Assembly: GCA_014323865.1 (NCBI GenBank)
Contig: JACONG010000016.1
Coordinates: forward strand, 794,523-858,522
Source: Rhodospirillales bacterium
GTDB lineage: Bacteria; Pseudomonadota; Alphaproteobacteria; SP197
Reading direction: 5' to 3'
Length of the DNA stretch: 64,000 nucleotides
The notes under the pieces are model-generated. The model ran no database searches and was not told where the DNA came from. It saw only the letters and a list, made by a program, of their open reading frames with translations. Both the position numbers and the translations under genes were made by a program. Shown piece after piece: positions 14,824-23,069 of the stretch (positions are counted from its first letter, which is position 1; each line of letters starts with the position of its first letter).

Positions 14824-16093
14824 CGACGGCACCGTAAGTCCACGAAGTTACTTGGGTTTTGTTTCCTGACCCCGATTTGGAAACAGGGCAGGAACACGGT
14901 CTCATGCCGTTTCCAGCAGAGGTTTCCGGGGCAGAGCCCCCAAGGGTCCGTACACCCTTGTTTCTGATATTCTTTGCCGCGTTCACGTCGGCGTTCGCAG
15001 TGTGGCCGCAGGCGCGGCATATGAAGGTGGCCTGATCCTCTCGGTTGTCTTTGTGCCTGTGGCCGCACTCAGCGCAGGTCTGCGACGTGTGGTGCGGGTC
15101 AACCTTGATCAGTTGACCGCCTTCCCTAACCATTTTGTAAGCCAGCATCTCTTTGATCTGACCCCAGGAAGACTCAAGGATGCCACGGTTCAAGCCAGAC
15201 TTGGCCGACACGTTCTTGCCGGGCTCTTCGACGGTGCCCTTCGCCGAACGGGTCATGTTCTTGATCTTCAAGTCCTCGATCACGACCGCGCGGTTCTCAC
15301 GCGCAAGCTTGGCCGTGACCTGATTGTTGTGGGTCTTGCGAACCCGCGCTCGTTTGGCTTTGAGCCGCGCCATGCGATCCCGAACCTTGCGGCGTCGCTT
15401 TGAACGCTTCCTGGTCCGCGACAGGGCGCGTTCAGCGTCCAGTATCTTCTCGGCGTAATGATCGGCGGGGACGCTGATAAACTCGCCGGTCGATGTCGTG
15501 ATTTGGTTGGCAACACCCATGTCAAGGCCAATCACCAGGCGGGTGTCGTCAGCCTCGGCACACGGGCATTCGACCGAAAAGCCAACATACCACTGGCCGC
15601 CCTCTTTGGTGATGGTGAATGTCTTGGGTGCGGACGGCAAGTCACGATGTTTGATGAACCGGATGGTGCCAATGTTCTGTATGTAGAGCTTGTTGTCCGT
15701 GACTTTCCAGCCGTCGGCGTCCACGACCCCGAACGACTGCGCCACAAACCGACTCTTGAATTTCGGGTATCCGCCTTGTTTCTTGAAGAACATTTTGAAT
15801 GTAGTGTCGAGGCGCTTGAGCGGCCAGCGCTGCAAGCTGACGGAATACTGCGCCCATTCCTTATCTTTGCGGAGTTCGGTCAAAGACTTGGACTGGTCTT
15901 GCCAGCTAAGCCCTTTGCCTGTCTTCCTGAAGCAGGACTCACGCTCTTCGAGCGCAGCGTTCCAAAGCTCGCAGGTATGCGCGACCGCCGCCTCAAACTT
16001 CCGATGTTGCACCTGCCGGGGCAACAACCGGTAGCGATAGGTCAAGACCTGCGTCTTGCAATCCGGCGAGGTGGGGTCTACATCCCTGGTCAC
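14579..16093 (-). CDS. tnpB: TnpB-family RNA-guided nuclease (compact Cas12-like effector)
   Basis: The TnpB-like core is about 420 residues. The N-terminal part (LTYRYRLLPRQVQHRKFEAA, then GGYPKFKSRF) is the usual TnpB WED/REC region. RuvC-I is IGLDMGVAN (Asp about 191), RuvC-II is VVIEDLKIKNM (Glu about 273), the zinc finger is CAEC...CRAC, and RuvC-III is NADVNAAKNI (Asp about 369). All three catalytic acids are present. GTG at 16093 is the chosen start; TTG at 16045 is also possible. No stop occurs in frame before the CRISPR array, so the last 80 or so residues would be translated from repeats, giving SSAPGSGDLGG periodically until TAG in the third spacer. No transposase tnpA or terminal transposon structure is seen. 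A RNA-guided role with the adjacent array is inferred. Confidence 0.88.
   Translation of the reverse strand: MTRDVDPTSPDCKTQVLTYRYRLLPRQVQHRKFEAAVAHTCELWNAALEERESCFRKTGKGLSWQDQSKSLTELRKDKEWAQYSVSLQRWPLKRLDTTFKMFFKKQGGYPKFKSRFVAQSFGVVDADGWKVTDNKLYIQNIGTIRFIKHRDLPSAPKTFTITKEGGQWYVGFSVECPCAEADDTRLVIGLDMGVANQITTSTGEFISVPADHYAEKILDAERALSRTRKRSKRRRKVRDRMARLKAKRARVRKTHNNQVTAKLARENRAVVIEDLKIKNMTRSAKGTVEEPGKNVSAKSGLNRGILESSWGQIKEMLAYKMVREGGQLIKVDPHHTSQTCAECGHRHKDNREDQATFICRACGHTANADVNAAKNIRNKGVRTLGGSAPETSAGNGMRPCSCPVSKSGSGNKTQVTSWTYGAVGSSAPGSGDLGGRLDQGPCGVLRSSAPGSGDLGGPQGLVVEDVGGSSAPGSGDLGGRPIILDADGKRSSAPGSGDLGGPPH
14824..14860 (-). ncRNA. Leader segment with anti-repeat, possible tracrRNA/reRNA-like part
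   Basis: Just upstream of the first full repeat, minus-strand ACCCAAGT (14850-14857) is the exact complement of ACTTGGGT inside every repeat. It is followed by CTTCGTGGAC, which resembles the repeat end, and then by 14 bases to the repeat. Such an anti-repeat could pair with crRNA as a short tracrRNA or form the guide-RNA scaffold in one transcript with the gene's 3' end. The transcript itself is inferred. Confidence 0.4.
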
Positions 16094-16203
16094 TGGTGCA
16101 GGTCCATTCTGCTTTGTGGAGCGGCGGTGAGAAAGACCGACGCCCCAACAGTTAGACGATCCCGGCCCCCGTGTCAAGAGCGCCTGGGCCGGGAACAGCA
16201 TGG

Positions 16204-16225
16204 GGCGGCGCAGGAATGCGCCGCC
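16204..16225 (-). terminator. Strong hairpin after the 16253-17017 gene
   Basis: GGCGGCGCA and TGCGCCGCC form a perfect 9-bp stem around GGAA, 28 bases past the stop of the membrane protein gene and ahead of tnpB. It would separate tnpB from upstream transcription. Confidence 0.6.
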
Positions 16226-16252
16226 CTGTCCCCAGACGCACTCGGGCGGGAT

Positions 16253-17017
16253 TCAGTCCAATGCGGCCCGGCCCGGTGCCGTGACGACACAGCGGAAACA
16301 GTGAGCGACCGCGAGCAGCGCCACGAACATGCCGCCGATGCGGGCGGCCGCAAGAACCACATTCAGCAGGACCGTGCCAGGTGTGCTGTCCCGGAAGGCC
16401 TCAGGCAGGGCGAGGAAAATCAACGCCACAATCAGGATGGGCAGGTAGGAGGCGATGATCGCGAAGGCGAGCGACATCGGGCGGTCGCTGGCCAGCGCCG
16501 CGGACTCGGTCCAGCGCAGGACATGGCCCGCGGCGATCGACGGGAAGACGAGGAAGAAGCGCGCCGCAATCAGCGTCAGGGCCGACAACGCGGCGATTGC
16601 AACGGCCATGATGAGGCCCGTGTTGTCACTCGCGGCCAGGGTCTGAACGATCGGAATGGTCAGTCCCATCGTCGCGATCGCCAGCACGATGTAGAGCAGG
16701 CCGGCGCGAAAGACGTAGGCGAAGAGCAGGCGGGCAATCGACCGCTGATCGCTTGAGACCGCCGTGTTCTCGCTGCCCGGCCCCAGCAGATAGCGGCGCT
16801 GCCAGCGGAAGGCGACGATCGCCAACACGAACTCGAGGCCGAAGTTGACCGCACTCGAACGCGCAGTGCCGTCGAGCGCGAAGAGCGTCCAGGTTCCCGC
16901 AAGAAGGAGGCCCGCCGGCAGGCCGTAGATGAGCAGCCCGCGCCGGTCGGCCAATGTGGCGCGCAGCCCCTCGCGCAGCATCTCGCCTGCGCCCGGCGCG
17001 CTTTGCGTCGTCTTCAT
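16253..17017 (-). CDS. Hypothetical multi-pass membrane protein
   Basis: A 254-residue inner-membrane protein with about six hydrophobic segments (for example GLLIYGLPAGLLLAGTWTLF, FAIIASYLPILIVALIFLAL and VLLNVVLAAARIGGMFVALLAV). The layout resembles the small alphaproteobacterial membrane proteins often left as hypothetical. No catalytic motif is visible and the function is unknown. A strong hairpin follows the stop; the upstream side is a 390-base non-coding stretch. Confidence 0.75.
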   Translation of the reverse strand: MKTTQSAPGAGEMLREGLRATLADRRGLLIYGLPAGLLLAGTWTLFALDGTARSSAVNFGLEFVLAIVAFRWQRRYLLGPGSENTAVSSDQRSIARLLFAYVFRAGLLYIVLAIATMGLTIPIVQTLAASDNTGLIMAVAIAALSALTLIAARFFLVFPSIAAGHVLRWTESAALASDRPMSLAFAIIASYLPILIVALIFLALPEAFRDSTPGTVLLNVVLAAARIGGMFVALLAVAHCFRCVVTAPGRAALD

Positions 17018-17407
17018 GGCTGTGCTGGCCTCCGCCTGACCTGCTCGGTTCCCAAAGCCCCGATCGGACGTTAGCCGGACCTGAACGGGGTGTCAGTCGC
17101 AGACCGCAGCATCGACAGACGCCAGCGACAGCATCTTCACAGTCCCGGACCAGATGCTCTCATGGACAAGCGTGATCGCTGTGACCTGAATCAGAAAGGC
17201 GACGATGCGGATGGCGCTTGCGAGTCCAGCCAGCAGAATAGAATCGGGTCGCCCGGGCGCAGTCGTCCCGAACGCCGGGGTCGCCCGGGCGCAGTCGTCC
17301 CGAACGCCGGGGTCGCCAATCCGCAAGGCCCCGGCGTCACGCGTCGCATGCTCCCATCGCCAGGGTTATCGGAACCTCTCAGCCAACGGTGGAGAAGCCT
17401 CGCACGA
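17018..17407. other. Intergenic stretch with tandem repeat and a possible gene remnant
   Basis: The space between the membrane protein gene and the CoA-transferase gene. It holds a 32-bp tandem repeat (17246-17309). On the minus strand, 17093-17245 could encode a hydrophobic stretch (SAIRIVAFLIQVTAITLVHE) that reads like the tail of a lost protein. No intact gene is seen. Confidence 0.4.
17246..17317. repeat. 32-bp tandem repeat, 2.25 copies
   Basis: Two exact 32-bp copies (17246-17277 and 17278-17309) start GGGTCGCCCGGG and end CGAACGCCG. An 8-base partial third copy follows. Confidence 0.85.
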
Positions 17408-18631
17408 CTACACCACCCCGGCCTCTTTCAGGGCGGCGATGTCGTCATCGGACTTGCCCAGCATGTCGCGCAGGATCTCGTCGGTATGCTCGCCGAGCAT
17501 GGGCGGCGGGCGGTTGTAGACCGGGGGCGAACCCTGGAGGTTCACCGGGCTCCTGACCAGCGGGATGGTGCCGGCGGCGGGATGCGGCAGCTCGAACTTC
17601 ATGCCGCGGGCCTCGACCTGGGGGTCGGCGAAGACCTGCTCGAAGTTGTTCACCACGCCACAGGGCACGCCGAGCTTCTCCAGGTTCTCAACCCAGAAGC
17701 TGCGCGGCTTCGCCTTCATGCGTTCGATGACGATCCCGATCAGCGCCTCGCGGTTGCGGATGCGCTGGGGGTTGGTGTGGAAGCGCTCGTCGTCGGCCAG
17801 TTCGGGCACCTCGGCGAGTTCGCACCAGCGGCGGAACTGGCCGTCGTTGCCGATGGCGATGATGATGGGGTCGTCGGCGGTCTCGAACACCTGGTAGGGC
17901 AGCAGGTTGGGATGCGCGTTGCCCATGCGCCTGGGCGGTGTGCCGCTGGTCAGGTAGTTCATGTTCATGTTGGCCATCAGCGCGATTGCGCTGTCGGCCA
18001 GCGCCATGTCGATGGACTGGCCCTCGCCCGTCATGTTGCGATGGTTGAGCGCGGCGAGGATCGCGATGGTGCTGTAGAGGCCGGTGGTGAGATCGGTGAT
18101 CGCCACACCCGCCTTCTGCGGCCCGCCGCCGGGGTAGTCGTCGCGCTCACCGGTGATCGACATGAAGCCGCAGAAGCCCTGCAGCACGAAGTCGTAGCCC
18201 GCGCGGTGGGCGTAGGGCCCGGTCTGGCCGAAGCCGGTGATTGAACAATAGATCAGCGACGGGTTCACGGCCTTCAGGCTGTCGTAGTCGAGGCCGTACT
18301 TCACGAGACCGCCAAGCTTGTAGTTCTCGATCACGATATCGGCCCTGGCGGCAAGCTCACGGGCGATCCGGGCCCCATCCTCGCTCGCGATGTTGAGCGT
18401 GACCGACTGCTTGCCCCGGTTGGCGGCGAGGTAATAGGCGGCCTCCGTGGTGTCGTTGCCGTCCGCGTCCTTGAGGAACGGCGGGCCCCAGCTGCGCGTG
18501 TCGTCACCCGAGCCGGGCCGCTCGACCTTGATCACCGTGGCACCGAGATCGGCCAGGATCTGCCCGCACCAGGGCCCGGCGAGAATGCGTGAGAGATCGA
18601 GAACGACGATGCCGTCGAGTGCTGCGGCCAT
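17408..18631 (-). CDS. Class III (CaiB/BaiF) CoA-transferase
   Basis: A 407-residue formyl-CoA-transferase-family enzyme that moves CoA between carboxylic acids through an aspartyl-CoA intermediate. The N-terminus GIVVLDLSRILAGPWCGQ, the motif VIKVERPGSGDDTR and the catalytic aspartate in VAITDLTTGLYS near residue 170 are clear. The GDDTRSWGPPF form is common in the succinyl-CoA:glutarate-type branch, but donor and acceptor cannot be fixed. It is transcribed alone; a large palindrome lies upstream. A role in dicarboxylate CoA exchange alongside the ethylmalonyl-CoA pathway is conceivable but not shown. Confidence 0.87.
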   Translation of the reverse strand: MAAALDGIVVLDLSRILAGPWCGQILADLGATVIKVERPGSGDDTRSWGPPFLKDADGNDTTEAAYYLAANRGKQSVTLNIASEDGARIARELAARADIVIENYKLGGLVKYGLDYDSLKAVNPSLIYCSITGFGQTGPYAHRAGYDFVLQGFCGFMSITGERDDYPGGGPQKAGVAITDLTTGLYSTIAILAALNHRNMTGEGQSIDMALADSAIALMANMNMNYLTSGTPPRRMGNAHPNLLPYQVFETADDPIIIAIGNDGQFRRWCELAEVPELADDERFHTNPQRIRNREALIGIVIERMKAKPRSFWVENLEKLGVPCGVVNNFEQVFADPQVEARGMKFELPHPAAGTIPLVRSPVNLQGSPPVYNRPPPMLGEHTDEILRDMLGKSDDDIAALKEAGVV

Positions 18632-18951
18632 GGGACCCCCCGGGGACGACGAAACGCGGCGGCATCCTAGAGCATATCCCGTTCAGATTGAATCGATCTG
18701 AACGGGTGACGATGCTCTGGGTCTTGAGATGCAGAGCGGATCGCATTTGAGTGCGATGCGCTTGGAAGCATCCCCTTCGTCGCCCGGCTTGACGGCCAGG
18801 ATATGCATGCGACGCGATTGACATTCCCCCCTCGTATCGACCCTCTCGCTTTCCGGCGGTTGCGGTTCCCCGCTTTCCGGCGGGGCGAGGGGACCTTTGG
18901 GGGGACCTTTGGGGAGACCTTTGTCCGGGGCCGTGTGAGGGTGAGGGGCGG
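18632..18951. other. Repeat-rich intergenic stretch
   Basis: It holds the nested palindrome at 18669-18718, a second small hairpin (CGCATTTGAGTGCG, about 18744-18757), paired GCTTTCCGGCGG copies near 18850-18883, and repeats of GGACCTTTGGGG near 18890-18920. No gene is seen. Confidence 0.6.
18669..18718. repeat. Nested palindromic element, 50 bp
   Basis: An outer pair AGAGCAT/ATGCTCT encloses an inner perfect 11-bp pair CCCGTTCAGAT/ATCTGAACGGG around TGAATCG. The form is that of dispersed REP-like palindromes of alphaproteobacteria. It may also end transcripts. Confidence 0.75.
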
Positions 18952-21372
18952 TCACATCCGCATGCGTTCGCCTTGCGGATCGAAGAGCGGGTCGGTGTAG
19001 AGGGTGGCCTTGCGCATGTCGCCGAGGATCTCGATCTCGAACTCGGCGCCCTCTTCGACCATCGCGACGGGCACGAAGCCGATCGCGACGGAGGTCTCGC
19101 AGAAGTGGGCGTAGCCGCCCGAGGTGACGAACCCAACGACCTCGCCGTCCTTCCAGATCGGCTCGTCGGCGACGCAGTCGGCGTCGTCGGCCTCGACCTT
19201 GAACGTGCACAGCAGGCGCGTCGGCCCTTCATCCCGCTCCTTCAGCGCGGCATCCCGGCCGATGAAGTCGTTCTTCCGGAAGCTGATGAAGCGGTCCATG
19301 CCGGTCTCGGCAGGGGTGTAGTCGGGCCGGTACTCGCGCAGCCAGGAACCGAAAGACTTCTCGAGCCTGAGGCTCATCATCGCGCGCATGCCGAAGGGTC
19401 GCATGCCGAACTCCTCGCCGGCCTCGGCGAGCGCATGGTAGAGCGCGGCCTGCTCGTGCGGGCTGACATATATCTCATAGCCCAGGTCGCCGGTGTAGGT
19501 GACGCGGCAGACCAGCGCGCCGGTCAGGCCGACGTTCATGCGCCGTACGCCACGGAACGGCAACGCCTCGGTCGAGACGTCCTCGCGCGTGACCTTCTCC
19601 AGCACCTTGCGCGCATTGGGCCCGGCGATCTGGAAGCCGATCTGGCTGCGCGAAACGTTCGTCACGCTGACGCCGCTCTCGGGCAGGAGATCGAGGAAGA
19701 GCCGCATGTGATAGTCCTGCGAGGCGTAACTCGCGTTCACGCGGAAGCTCTCGGGCCCGACCCTGGCGAGCGTGAAGTCGCCGACCAGCTTGCCGTGGCT
19801 GTTCAGCATCGGCGCGAGCGTGAGACGCCCCTCCCTGGGCATGCGTCCGGCCATGATGCGGCTCAGCCAGACCTCGGCGCCGGGGCCCTCGATCAGGAAC
19901 TTCGAGAAGTTGTGGACCTCGTTGATGCCCACGTTCGTGCGCACGTTGCGGCACTCCTCGCCGACCGCGTCGAAGGCATTGGAGCGGCGGAAGCTCGGGG
20001 TCTCCCGGCGTGGTTCGCCCTCGGGCGCGAAGTAGTTGACGTGTTCCATGCCGAAGGCAGCACCGAACACCGCGTTCTGCCTGTCCCAGATGGCGTAGGC
20101 CGGGGTGGTGTGGAAGGGCCGACCCGCCGGCAGCTCCTCATTGGGGTAGCCGATGGCGAAGCGGCGCTGGTAGTTCTCCTTCGTCCTGGCGCGGGTGAGG
20201 GCCGGCGTGCAGTAGTCGCCGAAGCGCGCGACATCCATGGCGAAGAGATCGCGGTCGGGCTCGCCGTCGATCATCCACTGGGCCAGTGCGAGGCCCACAC
20301 CACCGCCCTGGCTGAAGCCCGCCATCACACCGCAGGCCGCCCAGAAACCCTTGAGACCGGGGAGGCTGCCGACCAGCGGGTTGCCGTCGCCGGCAAAGGT
20401 GAAGGGGCCGTTGATGATGCGCTTGATGCCGGCCTCGGCAAGGATCGGATAACGCCTGAAGGCGATGTCGAGCTTGTCGGAGACCCGATCCAGCTTGTCG
20501 GGAAGCAACTCGTGGCCGAACGCCCAGGGCGTGCCGTCGACGCCCCAGTGCTCGCAGTTCTGCTCGTACATACCGATGACGATGCCGCGGCCCTCCTGGC
20601 GCAGATAACTCTCGCCCGTCGGGTCCATCACATGGGGCAGCTCCTCGCCGCGCTCATAAACCTCGGGGATGTCGTCGGTGACGAGATACTGATGCTCCAG
20701 CGGATGGAGCGGCAGATAGACACCCGCCATGCAACCAACCTCGCGGGCCCAGAGCCCGGCGGCGTTGACGACGTGCTCGGCGATCATCGTGCCTTCCTCG
20801 GTCACGATCTCCCAGTGGTCGTCGGGCCGCTGGTTCAGCTCCAGCACGCGGTTCTGAAGATAGATCTCCGCACCCGCCATGCGTGCGGCCCTGGCGTAGG
20901 CATGTGTCGTGCCCGAGGGATCGAGATGACCGTCGAGCGGGTCGTAGAGTGCGCCCAGCAGGCCGTCGGTGTTGGTGATCGGGCTGATCTCGCTGATCTC
21001 GTCGGGCCCGACGATCTCGGTGTGAAGACCCATGTGGCGATGCTTGGCGCGCTCGGCCTTCAGAAAATCGAGCCGCTCGGGCGTGTCGGCAATGGTCAGG
21101 CCGCCAACGTGATGGAGCCCGCAGGACATGCCGGTGATCTCTTCGAGTTCGCGATAGAGCCGGATCGTGTAGCCCTGCAACGCGGCCATGTTGGGGTCGG
21201 CATTGAGTGTGTGGAAACCGCCCGCCGCATGCCAGGTCGAGCCGGAGGTCAGCTCCGAGCGCTCGATCAGAACGACGTCGGTCCAGCCGCCCCTGGTCAG
21301 ATGATAAAGCACCGAGCAGCCGACGACCCCGCCGCCGATCACTGCCACCTTCACATGCGACTTCATCGCCAT
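18952..21372 (-). CDS. Dimethylglycine/sarcosine dehydrogenase-like FAD-GcvT protein
   Basis: An 806-residue two-domain enzyme. Residues 1-400 are a DAO-type FAD domain (VAVIGGGVVGCSVLYHL; SELTSGSTWHAAG, whose histidine is the covalent FAD site in dimethylglycine dehydrogenase). A linker leads to a C-terminal GcvT-like folate-binding domain (GNNEVHNFSKF-type start, YTGDLGYEIYVSPHEQ, MMSLRLEKSFGSW). Such enzymes oxidatively demethylate dimethylglycine or sarcosine and can pass the one-carbon unit to tetrahydrofolate. No signal peptide. A second DAO enzyme lies upstream on the same strand, and a serine-glyoxylate-type aminotransferase diverges beyond it. The exact methylamine substrate is uncertain. 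Confidence 0.88.
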   Translation of the reverse strand: MAMKSHVKVAVIGGGVVGCSVLYHLTRGGWTDVVLIERSELTSGSTWHAAGGFHTLNADPNMAALQGYTIRLYRELEEITGMSCGLHHVGGLTIADTPERLDFLKAERAKHRHMGLHTEIVGPDEISEISPITNTDGLLGALYDPLDGHLDPSGTTHAYARAARMAGAEIYLQNRVLELNQRPDDHWEIVTEEGTMIAEHVVNAAGLWAREVGCMAGVYLPLHPLEHQYLVTDDIPEVYERGEELPHVMDPTGESYLRQEGRGIVIGMYEQNCEHWGVDGTPWAFGHELLPDKLDRVSDKLDIAFRRYPILAEAGIKRIINGPFTFAGDGNPLVGSLPGLKGFWAACGVMAGFSQGGGVGLALAQWMIDGEPDRDLFAMDVARFGDYCTPALTRARTKENYQRRFAIGYPNEELPAGRPFHTTPAYAIWDRQNAVFGAAFGMEHVNYFAPEGEPRRETPSFRRSNAFDAVGEECRNVRTNVGINEVHNFSKFLIEGPGAEVWLSRIMAGRMPREGRLTLAPMLNSHGKLVGDFTLARVGPESFRVNASYASQDYHMRLFLDLLPESGVSVTNVSRSQIGFQIAGPNARKVLEKVTREDVSTEALPFRGVRRMNVGLTGALVCRVTYTGDLGYEIYVSPHEQAALYHALAEAGEEFGMRPFGMRAMMSLRLEKSFGSWLREYRPDYTPAETGMDRFISFRKNDFIGRDAALKERDEGPTRLLCTFKVEADDADCVADEPIWKDGEVVGFVTSGGYAHFCETSVAIGFVPVAMVEEGAEFEIEILGDMRKATLYTDPLFDPQGERMRM

Positions 21373-21401
21373 CGTCCGAATCCTTTCCGTTCACGGTATG
21401 G

Positions 21402-21424
21402 ATCGCCCGGTCAAGCCGGGCGAT
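21402..21424. repeat. Perfect 9-bp hairpin (ATCGCCCGG)
   Basis: ATCGCCCGG and CCGGGCGAT pair around TCAAG in the gap between the two FAD-enzyme genes. Its form is typical of short dispersed palindromes in this bacterial class. Confidence 0.65.
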
Positions 21425-21459
21425 GACGGAAAAGGAAGGACACGCCAACCAGACCCGTC

Positions 21460-21482
21460 ATGCCCCGGTTCGACCGGGGCAT
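21460..21482. repeat. Perfect 10-bp hairpin (ATGCCCCGGT)
   Basis: ATGCCCCGGT and ACCGGGGCAT pair around TCG, 36 bases from the preceding hairpin and shortly after the stop at 21518 of the minus-strand gene, where it could also act as a terminator. Confidence 0.65.
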
Positions 21483-21517
21483 CCATGCCGCCGCATGAGC
21501 GTTCAGCGACGGCTTGA

Positions 21518-22822
21518 CTAACCCAACACCGAGAAGCTGCTGTTCTCGTTGATCGCGCGGTTGCGCGAGAAGAAGGCCATGTCGACGGTGCGGTCGATGT
21601 TCCTCAGGCGATAGCTGACCGGATCGGTGTCGTGGTCGCGACCGTTTTCGCAGGCCTCGATCAGGTCGGCCATCATCTCACCGGCAATCGGAGCGTTCTT
21701 GAACTGGTTCCCGCTGGTGCCGATGGCGAGATAGAAGCCGCCGAGATCGGACTTGTCGTAGATCGGACCCCAGTCCTCGGTGACGTCGTAGAGATCGACC
21801 GCACCCTTGGCCGTGTTGGGGATCCTGAGCTCCGGGAAGCGCTGGGCCTGACGCATCACCAGCGTGGTCCACATGCCGGTGAACTCGGTGAGGTAGTCGT
21901 CGGGATCGACCCACTCCTTTTCATCGCATGCCGGGTCTTCGCTGCCGATCAGCATGTGGTTGCCGGTCTCGGGCCGGCTGTAGGCGCCGATCTGGCTGTC
22001 GGAAAAGACATAGCCCTGCTTCTCGATGTCGAAGCCTTCGGGCGCCGGCACATGCGCCACCTCGTGACGCAGGGCGCGCGTCGTGATCCGCATCGTGCCA
22101 GTAAGGCCCGCCATCTCGTTGATCTTCGAGCTGTGCGGACCCGCAACATTGACGACGATCGGGGCGTCAAGCTCCTCGCCGTCATCAAGCGTCACGCCGA
22201 TCACGCGGCCACCCTCCTGGCGGATCGCCGTCACCGTGGTGTTGAAGCGGAAGGTCGCCCCCCTGGCTTCGGCCGCTCGCTGCACATTGTGGCCGGCAAG
22301 CTGGGGATCGGAGATATAGCCGCCGCAGGGGAAGCAGGCGGCACCGACCACCTGCTGACCCGTCGGCTGGCCGAACAGCGGATCGTCGGTCGTGCGGGGG
22401 TTGTCGTAGGCATCGGTCGCCATGGGCGGCACACGCTCGCGCATCTCCTCGGCGGTCAGCTCCTCATAGGGGCAACCGATCTCGTCCATGATCTCAAGGA
22501 TGCCCTTGAGGAAGCCATTGTGCTCGGTCTTGGTGATCATGCAGCCACAGTTGTTGTAGCTCGCCATGCCGAGTTCGTCGGTCACGCCGCAGAAGGCGTC
22601 CCAGTCTTTCCAGTAGAAATGGCCCTCGTAGGCGATCGCCGAGCCGTGAACGGTCGAATAGTACGGCCGGATGATGGCGCAGGAGTTCGAGGTCGAGCCG
22701 TAACTGGCGGCAGGAAGACGGTCGACCGACAGCGCCCTGTAGCCTTTGGCAGCGAGTTCGCGCGCCACGCTCGCACCGATGATGCCCGCCCCGATCACAA
22801 TGGCGTCCCACGTCCGGGCCAT
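21518..22822 (-). CDS. FAD-dependent DAO family oxidoreductase
   Basis: A 434-residue flavoprotein of the glycine oxidase/sarcosine oxidase beta type. It starts with the dinucleotide-binding motif AIVIGAGIIGASVARELAA and has VVNVAGPHSSKINEMAGL and the C-terminal FAD loop GGFYLAIGTSGNQFKNAPIAG. ATG at 22822 is used because AGGGAG lies eight bases upstream, although an in-frame ATG exists at 22855. It acts on a secondary or N-methylated amino acid in the cytoplasm; the substrate is undetermined. It precedes the dimethylglycine-dehydrogenase-like gene, with 145 bases and two hairpins between. Confidence 0.85.
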   Translation of the reverse strand: MARTWDAIVIGAGIIGASVARELAAKGYRALSVDRLPAASYGSTSNSCAIIRPYYSTVHGSAIAYEGHFYWKDWDAFCGVTDELGMASYNNCGCMITKTEHNGFLKGILEIMDEIGCPYEELTAEEMRERVPPMATDAYDNPRTTDDPLFGQPTGQQVVGAACFPCGGYISDPQLAGHNVQRAAEARGATFRFNTTVTAIRQEGGRVIGVTLDDGEELDAPIVVNVAGPHSSKINEMAGLTGTMRITTRALRHEVAHVPAPEGFDIEKQGYVFSDSQIGAYSRPETGNHMLIGSEDPACDEKEWVDPDDYLTEFTGMWTTLVMRQAQRFPELRIPNTAKGAVDLYDVTEDWGPIYDKSDLGGFYLAIGTSGNQFKNAPIAGEMMADLIEACENGRDHDTDPVSYRLRNIDRTVDMAFFSRNRAINENSSFSVLG

Positions 22823-23069
22823 GCCGTTCACTCCCTGAATGGTCTCTGGTTGCATCTAGGCCGGTCCGACAGGGTTGTCACGACCCCGGAAAAGAAAAAC
22901 GGCGGGCCAGCTGGTGCGCCATGACACTCCATCCTGTGCAAGGCACGAAGGTTGTGCAAGGCGCATGACCGGAGGCTCGAAAATGATACACTGATTCCAG
23001 CGCGATGGGCTTCCGCCCGAAACCCCTCAGGATTCGTGCCAGGCAACTCATGTCAAGGGACTTTTGCAG

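Noticed and set aside
14582-14967. Plus-strand and other minus-strand frames with repeated peptides across the array
   Set aside because: They arise because 36-bp repeats and 30-bp spacers preserve all frames in GC-rich DNA; they do not look like proteins.
18973-21426. 817-codon plus-strand frame opposite the dimethylglycine-dehydrogenase-like gene
   Set aside because: It is an antisense shadow with unbalanced composition and no domain.
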